Shown: piece after piece, positions 47,214-56,659 of the stretch
Layout of the letters: every line of letters begins with the position of its first letter
How positions within the stretch are numbered: position 1 is the stretch's first letter
Source of the DNA: Caldilineaceae bacterium bin5
GTDB taxonomy: Bacteria; Chloroflexota; Anaerolineae; Caldilineales; Caldilineaceae
Length of the DNA stretch: 64,000 nt
Direction of reading: 5' to 3'
Assembly: GCA_002238445.1 (NCBI GenBank)
Contig: MPML01000011.1
Span: 33,279 to 97,278 of the forward strand
Position numbers and translations under genes: made by a program
The notes under the pieces: model-generated
The model's input: only the letters and a program-made list of their open reading frames with translations
What the model was told of the DNA's origin: nothing
Database searches by the model: none

Positions 47214-48566
47214 CTACTCTGTCAGCTCGTCCTGCAACCGCCGCATCTTCAGAACAAAGGAATCCTCGTTCAGGTCTACGTCCCCGTAGCCAATCGCCTC
47301 GCCCTTGGCGACGCCGCGCTTGAGAACTGCGCGTTCCGCAAGACCCAGCGGAAGTAACCCCTCCTGTCTCGCGACGTGCGCCTTCTCGCACTGACCTACG
47401 ACCGTATATCCCCCTCCCCCATCCAACACCTCGCCAGCCTGCAGGGCCCGCTTTGCCACTGTAATGCAATCCGCCGTCGCTGTCGGCGCGCACGAACCAT
47501 TTGCCGCGCCGAAAAAGACCGCCCGGGCAATACTGAGGGGCGCCGGTACCGCCACCAGGTGATATGGGCGATAAAGCAGGAAATTCTTGCCGTCGCCTCC
47601 AACGTGACAACCGTGAGAGGCCAGGTCTTCCCTGGTAAATGGATGGTCCGACCGTACGACCGCAAACACGCCCATCTTGAGCGCGTTCGGCAGCATGGTT
47701 TCTCCGTCATCCGCGACCGAATTCGCCAGCTCCACCACGCCATGCCTGCTCAGCAGCCCGCCCTCTTCTTTTAGACTGAAGCGAACGGGAATCTCCTCCA
47801 GGTTCACCGCAGGTTCGTGCATTCCCCGTACATCCGGTTCGAGACCGGCAGCATTGGCAAGGGCCGTCATCTCCACCTGTGCCTTCGTGCCGTCGCGAAA
47901 GGAGTTGAACATCTTCAAGTTGATCGTACGCCGTTCAATATGCTCTTCAGTAAATCCAAACCGGTCCGCCGCCGTCTCCGGCGTGCCCTCGAAATCGTCG
48001 GCATAGTAAATTGTTCCGCGACCTGCCGCGACAATCTCCAGGCCCAGACTGCGCGCCCATTCAACTATATTCCAGGTAACCGCTGGTTGATCGCCGTCCA
48101 CCATCGTGTAGACGACGCTGGCGGCATCGGCTGTGCGCCGCAGAAACGGGCCGACTGTCACATCCGCTTCTACATTCACCATCACGACGTGCTTGTGGTT
48201 GCTCAGAGCCTGGAATGCATGGCGGGCGCCCACCTCGGCCAGACCCGTCGACTCCACAATCACTTCGATCGATTCACAGTCGGTCAGGGCAAGGCCGTCC
48301 TCGACAATCACCGGTCGGCCAGCACGGACGGCGTCTTCCAATTCATCCGCCATCTCCGCGGTGCGAATCTCTTCCGACCCCGCCCCGCTTGACTGGTAAG
48401 CGTAGCGGGCATTGTGGGCATTGATGTCAGCGATGGCCGCGACTTCCATCCCTTCCATTTGCGAAATCTGGGCTACCAGGCCCGCGCCAAACTTGCCAGT
48501 GCCAATAATACCGACTCTGATTGGGTTTGCCTCCGCCGCACGTTGTGCCAACAATTGACTTATCAC
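47214..48566 (-). CDS. SAF-domain homoserine dehydrogenase-like oxidoreductase (COG4091 type)
   Basis: A 450-residue protein. The N-terminal NAD(P)-binding fold has VGIIGTGKFG (18-27) and a VESTG segment near 108. A catalytic-like middle part (140-300) follows, and the C-terminal SAF domain (about 365-440) holds EVLDGGGGYTVVG. The family is annotated as predicted homoserine dehydrogenase, but members in sugar-acid clusters act in carbohydrate breakdown, and the adjacent isomerase supports that. GTG start with AGGAGAGG. It is co-directional with the isomerase. Confidence 0.82.
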   Translation of the reverse strand: MISQLLAQRAAEANPIRVGIIGTGKFGAGLVAQISQMEGMEVAAIADINAHNARYAYQSSGAGSEEIRTAEMADELEDAVRAGRPVIVEDGLALTDCESIEVIVESTGLAEVGARHAFQALSNHKHVVMVNVEADVTVGPFLRRTADAASVVYTMVDGDQPAVTWNIVEWARSLGLEIVAAGRGTIYYADDFEGTPETAADRFGFTEEHIERRTINLKMFNSFRDGTKAQVEMTALANAAGLEPDVRGMHEPAVNLEEIPVRFSLKEEGGLLSRHGVVELANSVADDGETMLPNALKMGVFAVVRSDHPFTREDLASHGCHVGGDGKNFLLYRPYHLVAVPAPLSIARAVFFGAANGSCAPTATADCITVAKRALQAGEVLDGGGGYTVVGQCEKAHVARQEGLLPLGLAERAVLKRGVAKGEAIGYGDVDLNEDSFVLKMRRLQDELTE

Positions 48567-48594
48567 ACGCCTCTCCTACCTGCCTGTGTCCGAG

Positions 48595-49524
48595 TCAACG
48601 AACTTCTTCCTCGTCCGGTTCGGGCGCAAAGGCTAATTCCAGCGCCTTCGCCGACACCTCAAAATAGATTCTCGAGAGCCTGTCGAATGTCTCAGGGCTG
48701 TCCTGATGGAAGGGGGGCGGCCCCAGCCTGCGCAAAAGCGCGAGCCGAATGAGAGGCGGCGCAATATTGTAGTGCAATGCACGCAGATCGTGGCGTGTGC
48801 TGCCCGGGCCCAACTGTCGGCCTCCCCAAAATGAGTCGATCTGCGCGGCCAGAGCAGGACCCTCAACTCGTTGGTCTTCCGAATCCTCCAGCGCCCGAAA
48901 GCCATCGTAACCGGCCAAAACTGGGTCGGAAATCATGTTCGGCGAGGCACTGTCGCCGTCCGGCTGCTCCTCACTCCCATCGCTGCGGCGCAAGCGCAGC
49001 CCGGCAAGAACCTGCTGCCGGTCCCGTCCCCGCAGCATAAGAAGCTGCCAGGGATCGTCGGTAATCATCTGCCCGAACCGATACAGCACAACCAAAGCGT
49101 GTTTACATGCCGAGTGCTGGTTCTCGCACACATTACAGCGGGCGGTTAGCTCCCCAGCCTCAGTTGTCGACGAAAGCAGCGATACATTGGCGTCAGTGAA
49201 TACCGTATCCAGAACGGTCAGAAACACGTCCCATTCGTTTCCCCCAGCCAGCAACTGTGCCGCATAGAGTGCCTCGCCTGCCAACGCATCGAGCACGGCC
49301 GACCATTCATCGTCGCGCAAGGGAAGAATTTCAATCTCAACCTGGCAGCCGCCGCGTTGGTCCTCGTCCACCTCCGCCATTATGCGGCCGAACTGGACTT
49401 CAATTGAGCTAACCTGCATCCGGCGCGCCAGCGCCCGTCCTCTGTTCAGGTCGAATCCCTGCCCATTCAGAAACGCATACCATCGTCCCGCCCACGAACC
49501 CTTACTGTCGGTAGCTTCAGTCAT
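48595..49524 (-). CDS. SWIM zinc-finger protein, partner of the SNF2 helicase
   Basis: A 309-residue protein. A SWIM-like zinc motif lies around residues 128-140: C-N-V-C followed by seven residues later C-K-H. The usual pattern is CxC...CxH, and here one residue is added in the first pair. Flanking regions include WAGRWYAFLNG and FGRIMAEV, seen in bacterial SWIM proteins encoded beside SNF2 helicases. The domain binds DNA or protein. It is preceded by a 14-bp palindrome touching the start codon. The SNF2 gene lies 150 bp upstream on the same strand. Confidence 0.8.
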   Translation of the reverse strand: MTEATDSKGSWAGRWYAFLNGQGFDLNRGRALARRMQVSSIEVQFGRIMAEVDEDQRGGCQVEIEILPLRDDEWSAVLDALAGEALYAAQLLAGGNEWDVFLTVLDTVFTDANVSLLSSTTEAGELTARCNVCENQHSACKHALVVLYRFGQMITDDPWQLLMLRGRDRQQVLAGLRLRRSDGSEEQPDGDSASPNMISDPVLAGYDGFRALEDSEDQRVEGPALAAQIDSFWGGRQLGPGSTRHDLRALHYNIAPPLIRLALLRRLGPPPFHQDSPETFDRLSRIYFEVSAKALELAFAPEPDEEEVR

Positions 49525-49538
49525 AGGTCAGCTGACCT
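49525..49538 (-). promoter_or_regulatory. 14-bp perfect palindrome abutting the SWIM start codon
   Basis: AGGTCAGCTGACCT is self-complementary and ends at the base before the ATG. A consensus TTGACA (minus strand, 49577-49582) lies upstream without a good -10. It could be an operator or a structure that hides the start codon. Confidence 0.35.
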
Positions 49539-49675
49539 CTTGGAGACCTGAATTTTCGACAGTTGATTTGAGACGCTGTCAACGTCAGTGTAACCTGCCT
49601 TATCGATTGCAAGCCCGCGCAACTGAGTCATTTCTTGTCGCATTCCCTGGATTTCTTAGCCTGATGCCGGCACTC

Positions 49676-52600
49676 TCAGGCCCCGCTACGCAGCGCAATT
49701 AACTGGCGCAGCCCTTCCGTATCTATATCAGCCAGCCAGTCTTCACCGCTGTTGACGATCGATTCCGCCAGGTCCTGCTTGCTTTCGATCATCTTGTTAA
49801 TCTGTTCTTCCAAGGTGCCGGCTACCACAAACTTATAGACCTGCACCGAACGCTGCTGGCCAATTCTGAACGCCCGATCTGTGGCCTGATTCTCGACCGC
49901 CGGATTCCACCAACGATCGAAGTGAAAGACATGATTCGCCCTGGTCAGATTCACGCCAACGCCCCCTGCACGCAAACTGAGTACAAATATCGGCGCGCCG
50001 TTACTGTCTTCCTGGAATGAGCGCACCATCTGCTCGCGTTTCGATGCCGGCGTGCCCCCGTGCAGAAACAGCGCCTCATGACCCAGGCTCTCCACCAAAT
50101 GCCGGCGCAGCAGGTGGCCCATCTCTACAAATTGAGTGAACACCAGAGCGCGGTCGCCGACGGCAAGCGCCTCTTCAAGCATCTCGGTCAGCCTGCTGAG
50201 CTTGCCACTGCGCCCTTCGAGGGGCTCCTTCTCCCCCAGGTAGTGGGCCGGATGGTTCGTCACCTGTTTCAGTTTCAGCAACAGACTTAGTACCAGCCCC
50301 CTCCGCTGCACGCCTTCGCTTCGTTCCACGCGGGCCATAGTCTCGTCGATTACCCGGGTGTAGAGATCCTCCTGCTCCTTGGAAAGGGAGCAGTAAACGA
50401 CCATTTCATTCTTCTCGGGCAAATCTGAAATGATTGTCGGATCAGTCTTCAATCGGCGCAGCAGGAACGGTTGCACCATGCGCCGAAGATCGGCAGCCGC
50501 ATACTCGTCGTTATAGCGCTCGACCGGAAGGACAAACTGCTGCCGGAAATGCTCTCGCTTCCCCAAATAGCTCGGATTGAGAAACTCCATTATGCTCCAC
50601 AATTCAAGGAGCCGGTTTTCTACAGGCGTCCCGGTCAGCGCCACGCGAAATGGCTGTGCGCGCGTACTCTCGCTCGCGGCGCGAGACTGTCCGGTCAAAC
50701 GTCGAATCGCCTGCGTCTGCTTGGCCGACGGATTCTTAATATTCTGCGCCTCGTCCAATATCAGCTCACTCCACTCCTGCGCCTCCAACATGTCAATATC
50801 CCGGCGCGCGATCCCGAAACTGGTAATCACCATGTCTTGCTCGGCGAGCGCGGAGCTGAATGCCTCGCCGCTAAGCCTGCCGCTGCCGTGGTGAAGCAGT
50901 AATCGCAGACTCGGAGCAAACTTTTCGATTTCGTGCCGCCAATTTGCAACGACACTCGTAGGGCAAATGAGAAGCGCCGGCCGGAACGTCTCCAACCCCT
51001 GGCCACCAGCAAGTTTGCTCTGTTCTCGAGCCTTTTGGCGAGAGTGAAGCAGCAATGCAATCGCCTGAATCGTCTTACCCAATCCCATGTCGTCGGCCAG
51101 GCAAGCCCCCAGCCCCATCTGCCGCAAAAAGGACAGCCAACCTACGCCGCGGCGCTGATAGGGACGCAGTGTACCCACGAAGCCTTCAGGCTCTCGTATA
51201 TCCTCTATCGGTTCCGCACCGCGCAAACGCTCCAGTGCCGCGCCGAGCCATCCGTCCGCGACTACCGCCTCCAAAGGGAGTTCCGGGCCTTCCGGCCCTT
51301 CCAGCCCTTCCACCATGTCCCAGTCATTGGCTCGCCCGGTTGGCAGCGCAGACCTCGTCAGTAGTGTCCCTTCCTGATTTTCAGGCGTGCCGATTGGTTG
51401 GTGCCAGTCGAGTCTCGACGATGGCCATGGCTCTAGCTCTGGCTCAGTGCCTTCTCCTTCCGTGCGAGAAAAGGCCTGCGCCAGTCCCACAGCCTGCAGA
51501 AGAGGCATGCTGCCGGCCGATTCGTTGCGGTCTATGAACTGCCTTGCCGCCTGAACCTGCTCCGGGTCCAACTCCAGCCACTCTTCACCTATCCGTACCA
51601 GCGGAGACCCCAGGTTTGCAAGGCGCTCAAACTCCTCTCTGCTCAGCGTCTGCTCGCCAAGAGTCAGCTCCCAGCGGAAACGGATCAAGCCGCTCAAGTC
51701 CAGCGAGGCCCCACCGTCAAGTCCTTCCCCTGCACTTCCGCGCCGTACCCCGCGGTTCCCGCCAATCCGAACGTCACCTTCCCCGCCGGAATCGGCAGGA
51801 CTGCCCAATCGCAGGCGCAGACCGAGGCGGGACCGGCTGCGCCCCATCCACCAGTCCGGCATAATTACACCAAAACCACTGCTCTGCAGGAGCGGGCCAA
51901 TCTCCTTCAAAAAGAGGTACGTCTCCTCCAGCGACAGTATTGCGCGTTCAGGCCGCGGGGCCCTTAAGCTTTCACGTATGGGCGCAAACAGGCGGCTCGC
52001 TATGCCCAAACCAGTAAGCAGGCGCTCCTGAGGCTGGTCAAAACGCCGACCCTCTATGCGGATGCTTTGACCATTCTCGTTCCAAACCTTCTGCGCAGGT
52101 ATTAGCAGATCAGGATCGTCTTTGTCCTGCAAATAGAAATGCAGGTGCCATGTGTTAAGCGTAACCGGAACAGGCGAGACTTCGTCATCGTCCGCCTCTG
52201 TTGTCGAAAATCCATGTTCATCCGGTTGCAGCTCAAGCGCGAATGCCACCTGAAAGTTGGAATCCGCTACCGAGGCGTGGAGCTGCTCCATCCACTCGAT
52301 CCATCGTTTGTACAGCTGATGGGCCGGCTGGGGAGGAAGTTGCAGTAACGGATCCTCGCCAGTGAGCCCGTCCATCCACAATGAGCCCGAAGACGGGACA
52401 GCGGCCTGCTGCCTGCTGGTCGGATGGTGTAACGAATCGGCGATTTGGCCGTCACCGTTTAGGCCTGCACCCCCAGGGGTCCACTCCCTGATGGCACGAT
52501 TAATCAAGACACCAATGAAGTGTTCAAGTATCGCGCCCGGCGCCGGCGCTTCGTCCAGCGAATCCAACTCGTAGGCCCTGCATATCGGAGGCATCGCTGC

Positions 52601-53527
52601 CACCAGAAGCTCGAGGCGCTCACGTAGACTTGCCTCAAGCAGAAATGGCTGCCAGGCGGCCCAGAATCGACCTCTCTTATCCGGGATCAACCCTGGCAAA
52701 AAGTGCTGCCCGGCAAGAAGCTCCAGGACGAATTTGGCTGCATGGCTCCAAAACAACAGGTCGTTGCCCAAACGAGCGTGGCGAAATAACGAAGTAGGTG
52801 AGGGAACTTCAATCAGCCTCTGATTGGTAAACCGACTGAGAAATGCCAGCGTGTTGAAGGGGTCCAACGTCAATCCAGTGACCTGCCAAGGTTCCAACCT
52901 GTATGGCGTTTGGTCCCCTGAAAGAGCGTTGACGCCTTTCTGAAAGGAACCAAGTCGTGTCTGAGGGAGTCCATTCTGGCTTGGCAGCCACACACGGGCA
53001 GTGGCGGGACTTCCCATGAAGCTGGTCAGCTCACTAGCAGTCGCCAGCTGCTTCAATGTTTGGCGCAGACCTCCCACCGGCATCTGCCCTGGGTGAGACG
53101 GAATCTTGCCGCTGCCTCTTGCGCCTTGCGAACGGGATTCTGTTCGGCCGTTAGGAGAAGGCGCCGGCATCGCCGCCCCGGAGTCGGTTACCGCCCGGTC
53201 AACCGACGACCCTCCGTTTTCACCGGGACCGCCGTTCTCCCAGACGCTGGGAGGATCATGGTTTTCTCCCCACAGGAACAGGCGTGGCCCCCCCTCAAGA
53301 GAGGTAGCACCGGTGGATTCAGACTGAACAGGAGGTCTTTCTTGTCCCGCAACGAATGGAACGCCGCTACCGTCGGCAAGGCCGGAAGACAGTTGCCCCT
53401 GCGTGGCCGTCGAATCCGCCTGCCCAGGTGCAAGTGACATATGAGCCAGACCGTAGGCATCTTGCTCATTTTCATCTATTGATGGCTTCCCAGATGTGAG
53501 CCAAGCAGCGTGAAAGGTGAAAGGCAT
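49676..53527 (-). CDS. SNF2/SWI2 family DNA translocase (HepA/Rad54-like helicase)
   Basis: A 1283-residue ATPase that moves along double-stranded DNA or remodels nucleoprotein. Motif I DDMGLGKT near residue 812, motif II DEAQ near 927, GTPVENR (motif III) and a C-terminal helicase lobe with FDRWWNPAVE and ATDRAFRIGQ are complete. The N-terminal SNF2-associated region begins FHAAWL and continues at RLFLWGE, but these are split by about 65 Gly/Ser/Pro-rich residues, a likely disordered insertion. The ATG lies 7 nt behind a TACAAT box. It pairs with the SWIM gene downstream. Confidence 0.92.
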   Translation of the reverse strand: MPFTFHAAWLTSGKPSIDENEQDAYGLAHMSLAPGQADSTATQGQLSSGLADGSGVPFVAGQERPPVQSESTGATSLEGGPRLFLWGENHDPPSVWENGGPGENGGSSVDRAVTDSGAAMPAPSPNGRTESRSQGARGSGKIPSHPGQMPVGGLRQTLKQLATASELTSFMGSPATARVWLPSQNGLPQTRLGSFQKGVNALSGDQTPYRLEPWQVTGLTLDPFNTLAFLSRFTNQRLIEVPSPTSLFRHARLGNDLLFWSHAAKFVLELLAGQHFLPGLIPDKRGRFWAAWQPFLLEASLRERLELLVAAMPPICRAYELDSLDEAPAPGAILEHFIGVLINRAIREWTPGGAGLNGDGQIADSLHHPTSRQQAAVPSSGSLWMDGLTGEDPLLQLPPQPAHQLYKRWIEWMEQLHASVADSNFQVAFALELQPDEHGFSTTEADDDEVSPVPVTLNTWHLHFYLQDKDDPDLLIPAQKVWNENGQSIRIEGRRFDQPQERLLTGLGIASRLFAPIRESLRAPRPERAILSLEETYLFLKEIGPLLQSSGFGVIMPDWWMGRSRSRLGLRLRLGSPADSGGEGDVRIGGNRGVRRGSAGEGLDGGASLDLSGLIRFRWELTLGEQTLSREEFERLANLGSPLVRIGEEWLELDPEQVQAARQFIDRNESAGSMPLLQAVGLAQAFSRTEGEGTEPELEPWPSSRLDWHQPIGTPENQEGTLLTRSALPTGRANDWDMVEGLEGPEGPELPLEAVVADGWLGAALERLRGAEPIEDIREPEGFVGTLRPYQRRGVGWLSFLRQMGLGACLADDMGLGKTIQAIALLLHSRQKAREQSKLAGGQGLETFRPALLICPTSVVANWRHEIEKFAPSLRLLLHHGSGRLSGEAFSSALAEQDMVITSFGIARRDIDMLEAQEWSELILDEAQNIKNPSAKQTQAIRRLTGQSRAASESTRAQPFRVALTGTPVENRLLELWSIMEFLNPSYLGKREHFRQQFVLPVERYNDEYAAADLRRMVQPFLLRRLKTDPTIISDLPEKNEMVVYCSLSKEQEDLYTRVIDETMARVERSEGVQRRGLVLSLLLKLKQVTNHPAHYLGEKEPLEGRSGKLSRLTEMLEEALAVGDRALVFTQFVEMGHLLRRHLVESLGHEALFLHGGTPASKREQMVRSFQEDSNGAPIFVLSLRAGGVGVNLTRANHVFHFDRWWNPAVENQATDRAFRIGQQRSVQVYKFVVAGTLEEQINKMIESKQDLAESIVNSGEDWLADIDTEGLRQLIALRSGA

Positions 53528-53534
53528 AACCTAC

Positions 53535-53540
53535 ATTGTA
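53535..53540 (-). promoter_or_regulatory. -10 box of a possible leaderless SNF2 transcript
   Basis: TACAAT (minus strand) ends 7 nt before the SNF2 ATG, with no Shine-Dalgarno between; the -35 is poor (TTGGAC at 19 nt). Confidence 0.38.
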
Positions 53541-53734
53541 CCCTGATTCGCCGTGATCAGTCCAAATTCGGCATCGAATTCCTTATAGCACAAAAAGGAC
53601 ACTCTTCTTTCTCACATCGTATTGACAGGGCGCCCCTACCTCGAAGTAACTTCGTAACCACTGAGCCGCAAGTATCTCGCAGCCTTGAAGGTGGCGAGCC
53701 AGCGCCCTTGCTTACGCATTTCTCTCTGTTTCTT

Positions 53735-53833
53735 GGCGGTCGGGCGCAAGCGCCCTCCCTTGTGCAGGGGCTGCGCCCCCGCAACGCCCCCCTCCAAAAC
53801 CACTGCTCATCGACCGTGTGTGCTCATTCCAGC
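53735..53833. repeat. Dispersed intergenic repeat, copy B (two hairpins)
   Basis: A 99-bp partner of copy A in the same orientation. Hairpin 1 is GGGCG/CGCCC (53742-53755, CAAG loop); relative to copy A the fifth pair is switched from C-G to G-C. Hairpin 2 is unchanged. Loose similarity continues to about 53945, where GGCTTAGCAGTT matches copy A. Confidence 0.8.
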
Positions 53834-54160
53834 AGCGCCGCTGCACCAACCCGGCTGACGCCAACCAAATACGCTATCAGATTGCCTCAATGGCGGCATT
53901 GATAGAGGGCTCGTCAAGACAGGCACAACATATGGCTTAGCAGTTATCATATGGCTAAGAGGGAACGGTTTTCCTCCATTGCCCAGCAGTCCTCTAAACT
54001 GGGCCCTGCATGGGCAATTCAACATCGAATCCTATATTCTGCCTGGAATTCATGCTGACCCAACGCAAAGGACCTGCAGCTGTTCTTGCTGCCTCACAGC
54101 TAAGCATAGAGATGCGATTCGAGGCGTTTCAGAAGTGTGGAGTTTCCTTTCACACACACT

Positions 54161-55870
54161 CTAGAACAACCCGGTAACCTGTCCCGTTTCCAGATCGATG
54201 TCTACATTCTGGGCAGCAGGGGCGCTGCCGAGGCCGGGCATTGTTCGCATTTCTCCCAGGAGCGGATAGATAAAACCGGCCCCTACGCTGGCGCGAACTT
54301 CACGAACCGGCACAGTGAATCCGGACGGCGCGCCCTTTAGCCTGGGATCGTGGCTTAGGCTCAAGTGCGTCTTTGCCATGCAAATCGGCAGATCGCCGAA
54401 TCCACTTTCTTCATATTGACGGATCTGCCTATTGGCCAGCGCAGCGTACTCAACCCCGTCAGCGCCATAAATCGTAGTCGCAATCTTTTCTATTTTCGCC
54501 TTCAACGGCTGTTCAAGGTCGTAGAGGAAGCGGAAATCGCTCGGTTCTTCAGCCGCCTCGACCACAGCCTGCGCCAACTCTTTTGCGCCGCCGCCGCCTT
54601 CCGCCCAGTGGGTGGAGACCGCCCACCGCGCCCCTTCCTCTTCGGCAACACGCCCTATCACATCGATTTCGCTTTGAAAGTCGCTGGCAAAACAGTTGAC
54701 GCACACAACCGGGCTGACGCCGTGTGCCCGCACGTTCTTAATCTGTCTGCGAAGATTCGCCGCGCCCTCACTCACATCATCGGGATTCTCCTGCAGCATC
54801 GCCTCTGGCAATGGCCTTCCGGGCACTACCCGATAACGCCCGGTATGTGACTTCAACGCCCGCACCGTCGCTACCAGCACTGCCGCGTCAGGCCGCAACC
54901 CGCTATAGCGGCACTTGATGTTAAAGAACTTCTCCGCGCCGATATCGGCCCCAAACCCTGCCTCTGTTATCAGGTAGTCCCCCGTCTTGATCCCGATCAG
55001 ATCGGCCAGCACAGAACTGTTGCCGTGCGCAATGTTGGCGAACGGCCCGGCGTGGACCAACGCCGGCGTGTTCTCCAGCGTCTGGAAAATGTTCGGTTTG
55101 ATCGCCTCCTTCATCAGGACTGTCATCGAGCCCGCTGCCTGAATCTGCTCCGCTGTAACCGGCTGGCGCTTCCGATCTCTGCCAACCGTCACACGCCCGA
55201 AGCGCGCCCGCATATCGGCCAGATCTGTTGTCAATGCCAGAATCGCCATCACTTCCGAAGCCGCGGTAATGTCAAAACCGGTCTGCCGCTGCGGCCCGTC
55301 CGACTTTGCGCCCAGTCCGCTCACGATATTGCGAAGTCCCCGGTCATTCACATCCATCACACGGCGCCACATAATACTGTATGGGTCAATCTCCAGCGCG
55401 TTCCCCTGGTAGATGTGCGCGTCAATCATCGCAGCCAGCAGGTTGTTTGCAGCCGTCACCGCATGCATGTCGCCGGTCATATGCAGATTGAACTGCTCCA
55501 TCGGCACAACCTGGCTGTATCCCCCGCCGGCCGCCCCGCCTTTGATCCCAAAGGTCGGGCCTTGGCTCGGCTGGCGTATCGCCACCGTCGCCTTCTTGCC
55601 AATGTGGTGCATACCCTGTCCCAGGCCGACCGTAGTTGTCGACTTGCCTTCGCCCAAAGGGGTTGGCGTAATCGCGGTAACCAATACGTAGCGTGCGTTC
55701 GGGCGATCAGCCAGTTTTTCAATCGCCTCCAGCCGCACTTTCGCCATATTGTCGCCATACAGCTCAATGTCCGACCTGCCCAACCCCATCTTTTCCGCAA
55801 TTTCCCAAATGGGTATCAGTTCCGCGGCCTGGGCAATATCGAGGTCGGATGGCACAGCACTTCTGCTCAT
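54161..55870 (-). CDS. fhs: Formate-tetrahydrofolate ligase
   Basis: A 569-residue ATP-dependent enzyme that joins formate to tetrahydrofolate to give 10-formyl-THF, entering one-carbon metabolism. The P-loop TPLGEGKST (70-78) and family segments (IRQPSQGPTFGIKGGAAGGGY, split here by position 97-117, and TEAGFGADIGAEKF) are present. Length fits the usual 550-560. AGGAGCAGGAAT precedes the ATG. The gene follows the DUF2277 gene 84 bp away. No other Wood-Ljungdahl gene is in the window. Confidence 0.97.
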   Translation of the reverse strand: MSRSAVPSDLDIAQAAELIPIWEIAEKMGLGRSDIELYGDNMAKVRLEAIEKLADRPNARYVLVTAITPTPLGEGKSTTTVGLGQGMHHIGKKATVAIRQPSQGPTFGIKGGAAGGGYSQVVPMEQFNLHMTGDMHAVTAANNLLAAMIDAHIYQGNALEIDPYSIMWRRVMDVNDRGLRNIVSGLGAKSDGPQRQTGFDITAASEVMAILALTTDLADMRARFGRVTVGRDRKRQPVTAEQIQAAGSMTVLMKEAIKPNIFQTLENTPALVHAGPFANIAHGNSSVLADLIGIKTGDYLITEAGFGADIGAEKFFNIKCRYSGLRPDAAVLVATVRALKSHTGRYRVVPGRPLPEAMLQENPDDVSEGAANLRRQIKNVRAHGVSPVVCVNCFASDFQSEIDVIGRVAEEEGARWAVSTHWAEGGGGAKELAQAVVEAAEEPSDFRFLYDLEQPLKAKIEKIATTIYGADGVEYAALANRQIRQYEESGFGDLPICMAKTHLSLSHDPRLKGAPSGFTVPVREVRASVGAGFIYPLLGEMRTMPGLGSAPAAQNVDIDLETGQVTGLF

Positions 55871-55954
55871 ATTCCTGCTCCTGTTAGTCTCAAATTCTGC
55901 CTACGTCGACCCGAGTTCAATCCGCTGCCTTCTTGCTTGCAAAGGCTTACAAAT

Positions 55955-56155
55955 CTACCGAGTCTCAAAGTCTTCGAACAGTCGCCGAGTTACCCCTGCA
56001 ATCTCGCTGACAGCGTTGTTAAATGCCTTCTCATTGACCCTGGACGGCTTTCGATAGCCGCTCACTTTGCGAACAAATTGCAGGGCGGCATCGTTTAGCT
56101 CCTGCTCCGTCGGCAACCTCTCCGGCTGGCGAAGCTTCTTGATGTTACGACACAC
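55955..56155 (-). CDS. DUF2277 family small protein
   Basis: A 66-residue soluble protein, nearly the whole family. MCRNIK at the start, the central RKVSGYRKPS and the late NEKAFNNAV-AGVTRRLF pattern are hallmarks. Function is unknown. GTG start with AGAGGAG. Often a single-domain protein encoded alone. Confidence 0.88.
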   Translation of the reverse strand: MCRNIKKLRQPERLPTEQELNDAALQFVRKVSGYRKPSRVNEKAFNNAVSEIAGVTRRLFEDFETR

Positions 56156-56254
56156 AATCCACTCCTCTTCGTCTGGTCCCCAAAGTCTTGGTCTCTTGGC
56201 GGAGGTGACAAACGCAAACTTTCAGAGGCGTTTCCCCGTCAAACCTTCTGTTTC

Positions 56255-56659
56255 TCAAAATCCGCTCAACACCATCCGCTCGGCCCGCAACGAAATAATT
56301 GCCCCGATTGTGTCCTGAACAGTCTCATAATAGCGCTTGGCTTCCGCTTCCTCAGCGTAATAGTGCCTCACGATCTGCCAGCGCAGAGCCTTTTGACTCT
56401 CGCCGGGCTCGATCAATTCAGCCTTGCCGCTCAAAACCACATAGCGGGCGTCGCCCCGTCCGCCATCGATACAGACAGATACTGTCGCGTCCCGCCGCAG
56501 ATTCTTTACCTTCACGGTCTTAGTCTGCGCGCTCACATACAGCACACCATCCTCAAACACGTACCAGACCGGCGTCAACTGAGGGGAACCATTCCTTCCG
56601 TTTGTCGCCAGTATCGCGTGGCGGTCTGCCTGCAAAAACTCCAAGACTTCGGCTTCCAT
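56255..56659 (-). CDS. Pyridoxamine 5'-phosphate oxidase-fold protein (F420/FMN-binding type)
   Basis: A 134-residue split-barrel protein. ATNGRNGSPQLTPVWYVF near residue 18 and later KNLRRDATVSVCID match the PPOX family of F420- or flavin-dependent oxidoreductases. ATG 56659 fits the family N-terminus; a GTG 16 codons upstream is possible. It is read divergently from the second PPOX gene at 57 kb. Confidence 0.85.
   Translation of the reverse strand: MEAEVLEFLQADRHAILATNGRNGSPQLTPVWYVFEDGVLYVSAQTKTVKVKNLRRDATVSVCIDGGRGDARYVVLSGKAELIEPGESQKALRWQIVRHYYAEEAEAKRYYETVQDTIGAIISLRAERMVLSGF

Larger units (their letters stand above)
53528..54160. other. Intergenic region holding repeat copy B
   Basis: About 630 bp between the fhs stop and the SNF2 start. 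Apart from the repeat and the -10 box no gene is supported; small frames translate the hairpins. Confidence 0.5.

Noticed and set aside
54110..54160. AGTGTG/CACACT inverted repeat behind fhs
   Set aside because: Loop too long and no T-run; not a credible terminator.
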